The translations under genes and the position numbers were made by a program. Shown in pieces: positions 22,987 to 30,317 of a DNA stretch of 37,399 nucleotides (the stretch's first letter is position 1; every line of letters starts with the position of its first letter). The stretch comes from a bacterium (GTDB taxonomy: Bacteria > Verrucomicrobiota > Kiritimatiellia > RFP12 > UBA1067): contig JAUNMP010000023.1 of assembly GCA_030537465.1 (NCBI GenBank), forward strand, positions 1-37,399, given 5' to 3'. The notes beneath the pieces are model-generated. The model had not been told where the DNA came from. It made no database searches and saw only the letters and a program-made list of their open reading frames with translations.

Positions 22987-24402
22987 ATGCTGAACGGATC
23001 CATCTACATCCGCCGCGAGCTGCTGATTCGGCTCGTGCGCGCCTTCGATGACGGCACGCTGCGCGAGGAGCTTGACCACATCCCCGTGAAGCTGCGTCCG
23101 AAGGACATGCAGGCCTCGCGTTGCTGCATCTACCATGACCGTGCGGTGCTGAAGTACCGTCTGATGGCCCTCCTGGGCGTGTGCCCCGAGAACGAAGAAG
23201 ACGAGGCGAAGACGCTTGCGTCCTACTTCGACGACATGGTCGAGCGCATCGGCGCGACGCTGGACAGCCAGACCGGGGGGCAGAAGGCGGTCCAGCCGCC
23301 GCTCTCCGTCTGCGGGAGCGCCTGCTCGGGCTGTCCGGACGCGAAGATCGTCTCCACCTCGAACTGCCGTGGCTGTTTCTCGCGCCCCTGCACGTTCACC
23401 TGTCCGAAGAAGGCCATCACCGTCGTCAACGGGCAGAGCGTCATCGATTCGGCGAAGTGCATCAAGTGCGGCAAGTGCATCACGGCCTGCCCCTATCATG
23501 CGATCGTGAAGACGACGGTCCCGTGCGAAGAGGCATGCCCCGTCAATGCCATCCGCAAGAATGAGCAGGGTGTGGCGGAGATCGACTTCGAGAAGTGCAT
23601 CTACTGCGGCAAGTGCTTCAACTCGTGTCCGTTCAGCGCCGTGATGGAGCGTTCGCAGCTCCTCGAGGTTCTGATGGCGATGAAGCGTGGCGAGAAGCTC
23701 GTCGCGATGGTCGCCCCTGCCGCGGACCGTCAGTTCCCTGGCAAGATCGAACAGCTGCTCGCCGCCTGTGTGCAGGCGGGCTTCAAGGACGTCATGGAAG
23801 TGGCCCTGGGCGCGGAGCTCACCACGGAGCATGAAACGAAGGAGTTTATCGAGCGGTTTGAGGCCGACCCCAAGACCCTCATGACGACGTCCTGCTGCCC
23901 GGCGTACGTGAATCTGGTGAAGCGCCATCTCCCGACATTCCTGCCGCATGTCTCCACCACGCCGAGCCCGATGGTCTACGCCATGGGTCTCGTGAAGGAG
24001 AAGGACCCGACGGCGAAGACGGTCTTCATTGGTCCCTGCGTCGCAAAGCGCGGCGAGGCGGTTGAGAAGGGGGTCGACTATGTGCTCTCCTTCGAGGAGC
24101 TGGGAGCCATCTTCGCCGGTCGAAAGATCGATGTGATGCTCTGCCCGCCCTGGAAGACGGAGCGCCCGGCCGCGGACACCGCACGAAACTTCGCGCGCAG
24201 CTGCGGCGTGACCGAGGCGGTGCTGGCCGAGGCGACGTCGAAGATCCCCGACTTCAAGCTCTGCGCGAAGCAGATCAACGGCATCGACAAGAAAACGGCC
24301 GCCGTGCTCAAGATCCACGCCATGGGCAAGATGCCGGAAAACTTCATCGAGGTCATGGCCTGTCCGGGGGGCTGCGTGAACGGGCCGTGCTCGCTACGGT
24401 GA
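22987..24402 (+). CDS. Monomeric [FeFe] hydrogenase
   Basis: A 471-residue enzyme, probably a ferredoxin-linked H2-evolving hydrogenase of the group B/A2 type. After an N-terminal helical region come many cluster cysteines: CGSACSGCP, CRGCFSRPCTFTCP, CIKCGKCITACP, CEEACP and CIYCGKCFNSCP. The catalytic loops are TTSCCPAY (near residue 300), FIGPCVAKRGE (near 348) and EVMACPGGCVNGP (near 455). All catalytic residues are intact, including both cysteines of the first loop and the Met of the third, unlike HydS. The protein ends only four residues after the third loop, shorter than most relatives. Maturases HydE, HydF and HydG are not in the window. Confidence 0.94.
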   Translation: MLNGSIYIRRELLIRLVRAFDDGTLREELDHIPVKLRPKDMQASRCCIYHDRAVLKYRLMALLGVCPENEEDEAKTLASYFDDMVERIGATLDSQTGGQKAVQPPLSVCGSACSGCPDAKIVSTSNCRGCFSRPCTFTCPKKAITVVNGQSVIDSAKCIKCGKCITACPYHAIVKTTVPCEEACPVNAIRKNEQGVAEIDFEKCIYCGKCFNSCPFSAVMERSQLLEVLMAMKRGEKLVAMVAPAADRQFPGKIEQLLAACVQAGFKDVMEVALGAELTTEHETKEFIERFEADPKTLMTTSCCPAYVNLVKRHLPTFLPHVSTTPSPMVYAMGLVKEKDPTAKTVFIGPCVAKRGEAVEKGVDYVLSFEELGAIFAGRKIDVMLCPPWKTERPAADTARNFARSCGVTEAVLAEATSKIPDFKLCAKQINGIDKKTAAVLKIHAMGKMPENFIEVMACPGGCVNGPCSLR

Positions 24403-24411
24403 GCGTACACT

Positions 24412-24437
24412 AACCCTACCGCGCGGGTAGGGTTTTT
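24412..24437 (+). terminator. Intrinsic terminator of the hydrogenase cluster
   Basis: AACCCTACC and GGTAGGGTT form a perfect 9-bp stem with a GCGCG loop and a TTTTT run. It lies 9 bp after the hydrogenase stop and its T-run merges with the extended -10 of the next gene. Confidence 0.9.
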
Positions 24438-24445
24438 GCTATACT
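24437..24445 (+). promoter_or_regulatory. Promoter of the Rrf2 gene, leaderless type
   Basis: TGC-TATACT is an extended -10 immediately after the terminator T-run; 7 bp (ACGCCTC) separate it from the ATG. The match to the rex promoter (TTTTTGCTAYACTA, then TCATGA) is close. Confidence 0.65.
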
Positions 24446-24452
24446 ACGCCTC

Positions 24453-24905
24453 ATGAAAGTCACTGCCAAGGCCCGGTATGGACTCCGGATTCTGCTCGAC
24501 GTCGCGATGAACGAGACGCATGCGCGTCCGCGTACCATCAAGGAGATCGCGGACTCGCAGGAGATCTCCGAGAAGTTCATCAGCCGCATCGTCGTTCCGC
24601 TCCGCGAGCAGGGGATGATTCGGTCCGAGCGCGGCAAGCTCGGCGGCTTCCGCCTTGCCAAGGCCCCGGGCGACATTACGCTCCTGGAGGTGATCGAGGC
24701 GTTGCAGGGACCGATTTCGCTGGTGGACTGCGTGGGCTGCCAGAAGGAATGCGACCGCGCGAAGGGCTGCGCGGCGCGTTCGGTGTGGACGGACATCAAC
24801 ATGGCGGTGCGCACGGCCCTGCAGGACATGACACTCGAGACGGTGCTCGGGCGCATGCGTGGCCGCAAGTTCGTGCCGACGGCAGTGGCCGAATACGCCA
24901 TCTAG
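24453..24905 (+). CDS. Rrf2-family (IscR-like) iron-sulfur regulator
   Basis: A 150-residue winged-helix regulator. The DNA-binding part reads AKARYGLRILLDVAMNE, TIKEIADSQEISEKFISRI and MIRSERGKLGGFRLAK. A cysteine motif CVGCQKECDRAKGC gives C93, C96, C100 and C106, suited to an Fe-S cluster that senses iron, oxygen or redox state. Position after the hydrogenase and before nadA, another Fe-S enzyme, suggests it controls one or both. The extended -10 box ends 7 bp before the ATG, so a leaderless mRNA is likely. Autoregulation through this compact promoter is plausible but unproven. Confidence 0.92.
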   Translation: MKVTAKARYGLRILLDVAMNETHARPRTIKEIADSQEISEKFISRIVVPLREQGMIRSERGKLGGFRLAKAPGDITLLEVIEALQGPISLVDCVGCQKECDRAKGCAARSVWTDINMAVRTALQDMTLETVLGRMRGRKFVPTAVAEYAI

Positions 24906-24940
24906 CGTCGCGGACAGGATTTTTGTGGAGGAGAGAACTC

Positions 24941-25843
24941 ATGACGATTCAAGAGGAAATCCGGAAACTGGCGGCTGAACGGAAGGCCGTGATCCTTGCG
25001 CACAACTACACGCGCGGCGAGGTTCAGGACGTTGCCGACTACACGGGCGATTCGCTGGAGCTGGCGCGGAAGGCCGCGACGGTCGACGCGGACGTGATCG
25101 TCTTCTGCGGCGTCTACTTCATGGCGGAGACGGCGGCGATCCTGAATCCCGGCAAGACGGTGCTGATTCCCGAGCCGTCGGCGGGCTGTCCGATGGCCGA
25201 CATGATCACTGGTGCGCAGGTCCGCGAGCTCAAGGAGAAGCATCCCGGCGCCAAGGCGGTCTGCTATGTGAATTCGACGGCGGAGGTCAAGGCCGAGTGC
25301 GACATGTGCGTGACGAGCGGAAACGCCGAGCGCGTGATGAAGACGTTCGGCCCCGACGAGGAGATCCTCTTCGTGCCTGACCAGCACTTGGGCGGACACA
25401 TCGCCGGACTCCTGGGGCGGAACTACACGCTCTGGCCGGGCTACTGCCCCACGCACCAGATCATCACCGTGAAGGGCATCGCGGAGGCGCGGGCGTTCCA
25501 TCCCGGCGCTCCGGTGCTGGTCCATCCCGAATGCGCGAAGGATGTCCGCGACGCGGCGGACCATGCGCTTTCGACCGGCGGCATGTGCAAGTTCGCGCGC
25601 GAAAGCGATGCGAAGGAGATCATCGTCGGTACGGAGACGGGCATCCTGCACCGCCTGCGCAAGGAGAATCCCGGGAAGGTCTTCCATCCCGTCACGGAGC
25701 GGATGATCTGCCCGAACATGAAGAAGACAACGCTTGAGAACCTCTTCGAATGCCTGCGTGACATGAAGACGCGCGTCGAAGTGCCGGAGGACATCGCCAC
25801 GCGTGCGCGTGCCGCCGTGGAGGCGATGCTCGCCATCGGTTGA
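24941..25843 (+). CDS. nadA: Quinolinate synthase NadA
   Basis: A 300-residue quinolinate synthase, which condenses iminoaspartate and dihydroxyacetone phosphate in NAD synthesis. The three 4Fe-4S cysteines are C83 (SAGCPMAD), C198 (HPECAKDV) and C257 (MICPNMKK). ILAHNYTRGEVQDVADYTGDS opens the protein in part, with CVTSGNAERV and PDQHLGGHIAG later. ATG 24941 has GGAGGAGAG just upstream; longer in-frame starts lie inside the Rrf2 gene. The short form without the long N-terminal extension of E. coli NadA is common in anaerobes. nadB and nadC are not seen. Confidence 0.95.
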   Translation: MTIQEEIRKLAAERKAVILAHNYTRGEVQDVADYTGDSLELARKAATVDADVIVFCGVYFMAETAAILNPGKTVLIPEPSAGCPMADMITGAQVRELKEKHPGAKAVCYVNSTAEVKAECDMCVTSGNAERVMKTFGPDEEILFVPDQHLGGHIAGLLGRNYTLWPGYCPTHQIITVKGIAEARAFHPGAPVLVHPECAKDVRDAADHALSTGGMCKFARESDAKEIIVGTETGILHRLRKENPGKVFHPVTERMICPNMKKTTLENLFECLRDMKTRVEVPEDIATRARAAVEAMLAIG

Positions 25844-25866
25844 AGCGAAGGGGAGAGTGAAGCATC

Positions 25867-26535
25867 ATGAAGCTGAGCCGTCTCGCACAGAACACCGAAC
25901 TCTTCCGCGGCCTTGGTCAGACGGAAATCGAAAGCCTGCTTGACCGTCTGAACGGCGTTAAGAAGACCTACCGCAGGGGTGAGACAGTCGTACATGCGGG
26001 TTTCTCGGCGGATCGTCTGATTCTGGTCGCATCCGGACATTTGCACGTCTACGAGCAGATGTCCGACGACCGTCCGGTTCTCGTGCGCGAGATCGGTCAG
26101 GGCGAAGCCCTCGGGCTCTGGATTCTGCACATGCCCGAGATTGCCTGTTGGCCGGGCACGATTGTCGCGGTCGAGAACTGCACCCTGATCTCCCTCGACA
26201 TGGCGCGTATGCGTGCACTGCTTGCAGAGGACGAGCCGCAGATCGTGGTGCCCCTTACTGTCAATTCCTCCCGGATGCTCTCGCGCGAGCTCTTCACGGC
26301 ATGGCGCAAACTGACGGTGATGGACGCGCAGACGATCGAGGCGCGCATCAAGATCTACCTTTCGGAGCTGAACAACGAGTCCGGTGGCACGGGTGATGTG
26401 ACCGTGCCCTTTAACCGTGAACGGATGGCCGAGTATTTCGGTGTGGCGCGTCCGTCTCTCTCCCGTACGCTCTGCCAGATGCGCGACCGCGGCCTCCTTA
26501 CCTGGCACAAGAACATCTTCAAGATCAATTTCTGA
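25867..26535 (+). CDS. Crp/Fnr-family transcriptional regulator
   Basis: A 222-residue regulator with an N-terminal cyclic-nucleotide-binding-like barrel (residues about 10-125, with ILVASGHLHVYEQ and GQGEALGLWILH) and a C-terminal helix-turn-helix (FNRERMAEYFGVARPSLSRTL). It lacks the N-terminal cysteine group of Fnr and a clear cAMP phosphate-binding cassette, so the ligand is unknown; heme- or redox-type members of this broad family are possible. It lies 23 bp after nadA with AGGGGAGAG as ribosome-binding site, so the two may be co-transcribed. Confidence 0.9.
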   Translation: MKLSRLAQNTELFRGLGQTEIESLLDRLNGVKKTYRRGETVVHAGFSADRLILVASGHLHVYEQMSDDRPVLVREIGQGEALGLWILHMPEIACWPGTIVAVENCTLISLDMARMRALLAEDEPQIVVPLTVNSSRMLSRELFTAWRKLTVMDAQTIEARIKIYLSELNNESGGTGDVTVPFNRERMAEYFGVARPSLSRTLCQMRDRGLLTWHKNIFKINF

Positions 26536-26549
26536 CGTTTTCTGTTCTC
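26536..26549 (+). repeat. 14-bp direct repeat, copy 1
   Basis: CGTTTTCTGTTCTC starts right after the crp-family stop codon and is repeated exactly at 26738-26751, where it forms the tail of the leuA attenuator. The two copies bracket the leader peptide region. Confidence 0.6.
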
Positions 26550-26584
26550 GTATCTCTTTGTTACGGAACGGTGCGTGAGGTTTG

Positions 26585-26593
26585 TGGTATACT
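26585..26593 (+). promoter_or_regulatory. leu operon promoter, extended -10
   Basis: TGG-TATACT lies 10 bp before the ATG of the leader peptide. With a usual start about 7 bp downstream, the transcript would have 0-4 nt before the ATG. No convincing -35 box is present. Confidence 0.65.
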
Positions 26594-26603
26594 ACCAACC
26601 GCA

Positions 26604-26678
26604 ATGAGCAAGCAGTTCAATCTTCGACTTAGCCTTGAGCTTCGTGGGTGCAGATCCGCGGAGCGTGCTTGCGTTTAG
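26604..26678 (+). CDS. leuL: Leucine leader peptide (attenuation)
   Basis: A 24-codon reading frame, peptide MSKQFNLRLSLELRGCRSAE followed by RACV, located 108 bp before leuA. Codons 7-13 contain four leucines, all CTT, alternating with Arg, Ser and Glu (LRLSLEL). There is no Shine-Dalgarno, but an extended -10 box lies 10 bp upstream, so it may be read from a leaderless end. The downstream RNA can fold either as an antiterminator or a terminator, and the segment that decides this lies just after the leucine codons. This fits ribosome-mediated attenuation: leucine shortage stalls the ribosome on the CTT codons and lets leuA be transcribed. Confidence 0.75.
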   Translation: MSKQFNLRLSLELRGCRSAERACV

Positions 26679-26743
26679 TCGAACGGAACACGGCTCGAAG
26701 TCACCTAAAAACGCGGATCAGCCTGGAGGGCGGTTCGCGTTTT
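26650..26743 (+). promoter_or_regulatory. Transcription attenuator of the leu operon
   Basis: Terminator: AAAACGCGGATC (26708-26719) pairs with GGTTCGCGTTTT (26732-26743), 12 bp with two G-U pairs, followed by CTGTTCT. Antiterminator: GCAGATCCGCG (26650-26660), inside the leader peptide frame just after the Leu codons, pairs with CGCGGATCAGC (26712-26722) with one mismatch. The two structures are mutually exclusive, since they share CGCGGATC. Confidence 0.75.
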
Positions 26744-26751
26744 CTGTTCTC
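26738..26751 (+). repeat. 14-bp direct repeat, copy 2
   Basis: Second exact copy of CGTTTTCTGTTCTC; it overlaps the 3' arm and tail of the leu attenuator. The first copy is at 26536-26549. Confidence 0.6.
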
Positions 26752-26786
26752 CGGCGATCTGCAGAAATGAACAAGACAGGCCAGAG

Positions 26787-28388
26787 ATGAACAACAGAAT
26801 CAGATTCTTCGACACGACACTTCGTGACGGCGAACAGGCACCGGGCTACTCGATGAACATCGAGGAGAAGATCCGCATGGCGCATCAGCTTGAGGCCCTG
26901 GGCGTGGACATCATCGAAGCGGGTTTCGCCATCGCCTCCCCGGGGGACTTCGAGAGCGTGAGGTCCATTTCCGCGGCGGTGGAGAAGCCGGTTGTCGCCT
27001 CGCTCTGCCGCGCGCTCGTCAAGGACATCGACGCGGCGTACGAGGCCGTGAAGGGCGCGAAGCATCCGCGCATCCACACCTTTCTCGCGACGAGCGACCT
27101 TCACCTCGAGTACAAGCTCAAGATGACGCGCGAACAGGCGCTCGCCCGTGCGATCGACGCGGTCAAGTATGCGCGGAACAAGTGTGACAACGTTGAGTTT
27201 TCCCTGGAGGACGCCTCGCGCACGGACAAGGACTACATGTGCCAGGTCGTCGAGGCCGTCATCAAGGCGGGCGCCACCACGGTGAATCTGCCGGACACGG
27301 TCGGCTATGCCACGCCGAAGGAAATCTACGACATGGTCGCGAACGTGATGAACCGCGTTCCGAACATCGACCAGGTCGTCGTCTCGATGCACTGCCACAA
27401 TGACCTTGGCATGGCGGTCGCGAACACGCTCGCGGGCATCGCGGCGGGTGCGCGCCAGGCTGAGTGCTGCATCTGCGGCATTGGCGAGCGGGCCGGAAAT
27501 GCCGCGCTGGAGGAGATCGTGATGAACCTCCGCACACGGCACGACGCCTACGGGATCGACTATGGGATCGTCACGGAGGAGATTTCAAAGACCGCCCAGC
27601 TGCTCTCGAAGATCACGGGCGTGAAGATTTTCCCCTCGAAGTCCATTGTCGGCGCGAACGCATTCGCGCATGAAAGCGGCATTCACCAGCATGGCGTGAT
27701 GGCGAACGTCAGGACGTACGAGATCATGACCCCCGAGTCCGTCGGCGTCAAGAAGAACGCGCTCGTACTCGGCAAGCATTCAGGACAGCACGCGTTCGCG
27801 CAGCGGCTCGTCGACCTCGGTTATCAGGTCGAGAAGCCCTTGGAGGACAGGCTCTTCGCCGAGTTCAAGGTGCTGGCGGACCGAAAGAAGACGATTGAGG
27901 ACCGTGACATCATCGCGCTGGTCGAGGCGGCGACGGGACATGTGGCGGGCGATCAGGACTGGAAGCTCAAGAACTACGTCATCACGTCCGGAAACGAGAT
28001 GTACTCGACCGCGTGTGTGACGCTGGTGCGGAATGGACAGGAGGTGACGGAGTCCGCGTACGGAACCGGACCAGTCTTCGCGTCGATCCGCGCGGTCGAG
28101 AAGATCGTTCAGCATCCGTTCTCCCTGCTTGATTTCCAGATCCAGGCCGTGACCGAACAGCGCGATGCGCTGGGCGAAGTGACGGTGAAGGTACAGGACG
28201 AGGCGGGCACTTACCGTGGCAAGGGGGTTTCGACGGACATCATCGAGGGATCGATTCTCTCGACCCTCGACGCCGTCAACAAGATGATTGAGGGCAAGGC
28301 ACGCCTGGGCACGGGCGCGGCATCCATCGCCCAGCACAGTTTCGAGGACGACATGCTGACGGGTGGACATACCGACAAGCGGGTCTAA
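26787..28388 (+). CDS. leuA: 2-isopropylmalate synthase LeuA
   Basis: First committed enzyme of leucine synthesis: acetyl-CoA + 2-ketoisovalerate to 2-isopropylmalate. The 533 residues comprise a TIM barrel with [34 protein letters not shown] and [14 protein letters not shown], then a linker with [13 protein letters not shown], and a C-terminal regulatory domain from about residue 385 ([14 protein letters not shown]) that usually binds leucine for feedback inhibition. Length matches the LeuA type 1 family. It follows the leader peptide and attenuator, giving control at both transcription and enzyme level. The ribosome-binding site (CCAGAG) is weak. Confidence 0.95.
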   Translation: MNNRIRFFDTTLRDGEQAPGYSMNIEEKIRMAHQLEALGVDIIEAGFAIASPGDFESVRSISAAVEKPVVASLCRALVKDIDAAYEAVKGAKHPRIHTFLATSDLHLEYKLKMTREQALARAIDAVKYARNKCDNVEFSLEDASRTDKDYMCQVVEAVIKAGATTVNLPDTVGYATPKEIYDMVANVMNRVPNIDQVVVSMHCHNDLGMAVANTLAGIAAGARQAECCICGIGERAGNAALEEIVMNLRTRHDAYGIDYGIVTEEISKTAQLLSKITGVKIFPSKSIVGANAFAHESGIHQHGVMANVRTYEIMTPESVGVKKNALVLGKHSGQHAFAQRLVDLGYQVEKPLEDRLFAEFKVLADRKKTIEDRDIIALVEAATGHVAGDQDWKLKNYVITSGNEMYSTACVTLVRNGQEVTESAYGTGPVFASIRAVEKIVQHPFSLLDFQIQAVTEQRDALGEVTVKVQDEAGTYRGKGVSTDIIEGSILSTLDAVNKMIEGKARLGTGAASIAQHSFEDDMLTGGHTDKRV

Positions 28389-28414
28389 ATGCGATTGAAG
28401 AGGAGAATGTAAAC

Positions 28415-29668
28415 ATGGCAATGACGATGACGCAGAAGATCCTGGCGAAGCACGCTGGGAAGAAGACCGTCCACGCGGGCGAGCTGATCATGGCAAAGCT
28501 TGACCTGGTGCTCGGAAATGACATCACCACGCCGGTCGCGATCGGCGAGTTCCCGAAGTTCGGCAAGGCGAAGGTCTTCGACAAGAACAAGATCGCGCTC
28601 GTGCCCGACCACTTCGCGCCGAACAAGGACATCAAGGCTGCGACGCAGTGCGCCTGCATGCGCCAGTTCGCGAAGGACCAGAAGATCAAGAATTACTTCG
28701 AAGTCGGCCACGATTGCGGCGTCGAGCACGCGCTGCTCCCTGAGAAGGGGCTCGTGACCGCCGGCGACTGCATCATCGGCGCCGACTCGCACACCTGCAC
28801 CTATGGCGCGGTGGGCGCATTTTCCACCGGTGTCGGATCCACGGACATGGCCGCGGGCATGAGCGCGGGCGAGACCTGGTTCAAGGTTCCGAGCGCGATC
28901 AAGGTCGTCGTCACCGGCAAGCCAAAGAAGTGGGTGTCGGGCAAGGACCTCATCCTCCACCTGATTGGATTGATCGGTGTGGACGGGGCTCGCTACCAGT
29001 CCCTCGAGTTCGTCGGGTCCGGTATCAGGAATCTCTCAATGGACGACCGCTTCACGATCGCGAACATGGCGATCGAGGCGGGTGCGAAGAACGGTATCTT
29101 CCCGGTCGACCAGCTCTGCCTGGACTACCTGAAAGAACACGGGGCAAAGACGCCGAAGGTCTACGAGGCGGATCCCGACGCCGAATACGAGCGGACGATC
29201 AAGATCGACCTCGGCGCGCTCCAGCCCACGGTCGCGTTCCCGCACCTGCCCGAGAACACGCACACCGTTGATTCGATCAAGACGATCAAGATCGATCAGG
29301 TGGTCATTGGCTCCTGCACGAACGGCCGCATCAGCGACCTGCGGATCGCGGCGAAGGTGATGAAGGGTCGCAAAGTCGCGGAGGGCGTTCGCTGCATTGT
29401 CATACCCGCCACCCAGCGCATCTGGATCCAGGCGAACGAGGAGGGGCTGCTCACCCAGTTCGCGGAGGCGGGCTGTGTCGTCTCTACGCCGACCTGTGGA
29501 CCGTGTCTCGGCGGCTACATGGGCATTCTCGCGAAGGGCGAGAAGTGCGTCGCCACGACGAACCGCAACTTCGTCGGCCGCATGGGGCACGTCGAATCCG
29601 AGATTTACCTCGCTTCGCCCGCCGTTGCCGCGGCGAGCGCCGTGGCGGGAAAGATCATCGCGCCGTAA
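28415..29668 (+). CDS. leuC: 3-isopropylmalate dehydratase large subunit LeuC
   Basis: Aconitase-family large subunit that, with LeuD, isomerises 2- to 3-isopropylmalate. The 417-residue size is that of the LeuC2/archaeal-type (about 420) rather than the 465-residue enterobacterial form. The 4Fe-4S ligands are a cysteine in [13 protein letters not shown] (near residue 300) and two in [10 protein letters not shown] (near 360 and 363). [20 protein letters not shown] is also typical. AAGAGGAG upstream of the ATG is a good ribosome-binding site. A strictly phased CTAG array begins right after its stop codon. Confidence 0.95.
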   Translation: MAMTMTQKILAKHAGKKTVHAGELIMAKLDLVLGNDITTPVAIGEFPKFGKAKVFDKNKIALVPDHFAPNKDIKAATQCACMRQFAKDQKIKNYFEVGHDCGVEHALLPEKGLVTAGDCIIGADSHTCTYGAVGAFSTGVGSTDMAAGMSAGETWFKVPSAIKVVVTGKPKKWVSGKDLILHLIGLIGVDGARYQSLEFVGSGIRNLSMDDRFTIANMAIEAGAKNGIFPVDQLCLDYLKEHGAKTPKVYEADPDAEYERTIKIDLGALQPTVAFPHLPENTHTVDSIKTIKIDQVVIGSCTNGRISDLRIAAKVMKGRKVAEGVRCIVIPATQRIWIQANEEGLLTQFAEAGCVVSTPTCGPCLGGYMGILAKGEKCVATTNRNFVGRMGHVESEIYLASPAVAAASAVAGKIIAP

Positions 29669-29673
29669 TCTGC

Positions 29674-29758
29674 CGAGCCGGTCTAGGTCGTCGAGATGTT
29701 CTAGTCGGCCTAGACGTTCTAGTCAATCTAGCAAGTCTAGATTTTCTAGATCATCTAG
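29674..29758 (+). repeat. Nine-base-phased CTAG array between leuC and leuD
   Basis: CTAG begins at 29683, 29701, 29710, 29719, 29728, 29737, 29746 and 29755, and CGAG fills the two remaining phase positions 29674 and 29692. Ten units are thus spaced exactly 9 bp apart, starting 6 bp after the leuC stop. The five bases between cores vary, often ending in T. CTAG is normally among the rarest tetranucleotides in bacterial DNA. The leuD gene that follows has no Shine-Dalgarno. Confidence 0.9.
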
Positions 29759-29784
29759 TAACCCCCTAACAGAAATCCAGTCTT

Positions 29785-30276
29785 ATGAAAGTTTCCGGAA
29801 AATCCTACAAGTATGGTGACAATGTCGACACCGACGTGATCATCCCCGCCCGCTATCTGAACACGCCCGACGCGAAGGAACTCGCGGCGCACTGCATGGA
29901 GGATATCGACGCCTCCTTCGCGACGACGGTGAAACCGGGAGAGATCATGGTGGCCGGCAAGAACTTCGGGTGTGGCAGTTCACGCGAGCACGCGCCGCTC
30001 GCAATCAAGACCTGTGGAGTCGCCTGCGTGATCGCGTCCACTTTCGCGCGCATCTTCTACCGCAATGCCTTGAACATCGGGCTGCCGATTCTCGAGTGCC
30101 CCGAGGCCGCCCAGGCCATCCAGGCCGGGGATGTCGTGTCGGTTGATTTTGATACGGGACTTATTGTGGACGAGACGACTGGCAAGTCCTTCCAGGGCGA
30201 ACCCTTCCCGCCGTTCATGCAGGAGCTCATTGCCGCGGGTGGACTTGCCGCTTATCGCTGCAGGGCGGATAAGTAG
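29785..30276 (+). CDS. leuD: 3-isopropylmalate dehydratase small subunit LeuD
   Basis: Swivelling-domain partner of LeuC. The 163-residue length is that of the LeuD2/archaeal-type subunit, matching the LeuC type. Signatures are [13 protein letters not shown] near the start, [17 protein letters not shown], and [19 protein letters not shown] 29785 is clear from the KYGDNVDTD context, but no Shine-Dalgarno is visible (ATCCAGTCTT precedes it). The 116-bp gap to leuC contains the CTAG array. Confidence 0.95.
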   Translation: MKVSGKSYKYGDNVDTDVIIPARYLNTPDAKELAAHCMEDIDASFATTVKPGEIMVAGKNFGCGSSREHAPLAIKTCGVACVIASTFARIFYRNALNIGLPILECPEAAQAIQAGDVVSVDFDTGLIVDETTGKSFQGEPFPPFMQELIAAGGLAAYRCRADK

Positions 30277-30281
30277 CATTC

Positions 30282-30317
30282 CAATCGAACAATCCACAAT
30301 CAGACAAGCAAACAATG
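30282..30317 (+). repeat. CAATC array running into the leuB start codon
   Basis: CAATC at 30282, 30290 and 30297, CAAGC at 30305 and CAATG at 30313, i.e. steps of 8, 7, 8 and 8. The last unit contains the leuB ATG (30315). No Shine-Dalgarno is present. Confidence 0.6.

Noticed and set aside
22681..24318. Long open frame of 545 codons on the minus strand opposite the hydrogenase gene
   Set aside because: It is Arg/Leu/His-rich without recognisable motifs and lies opposite a clear hydrogenase; high-GC third positions leave the antisense frame open.
29674..29758. CRISPR array
   Set aside because: Units are only 9 bp with a 4-bp core and no spacers of 25-40 bp; no cas genes are nearby.
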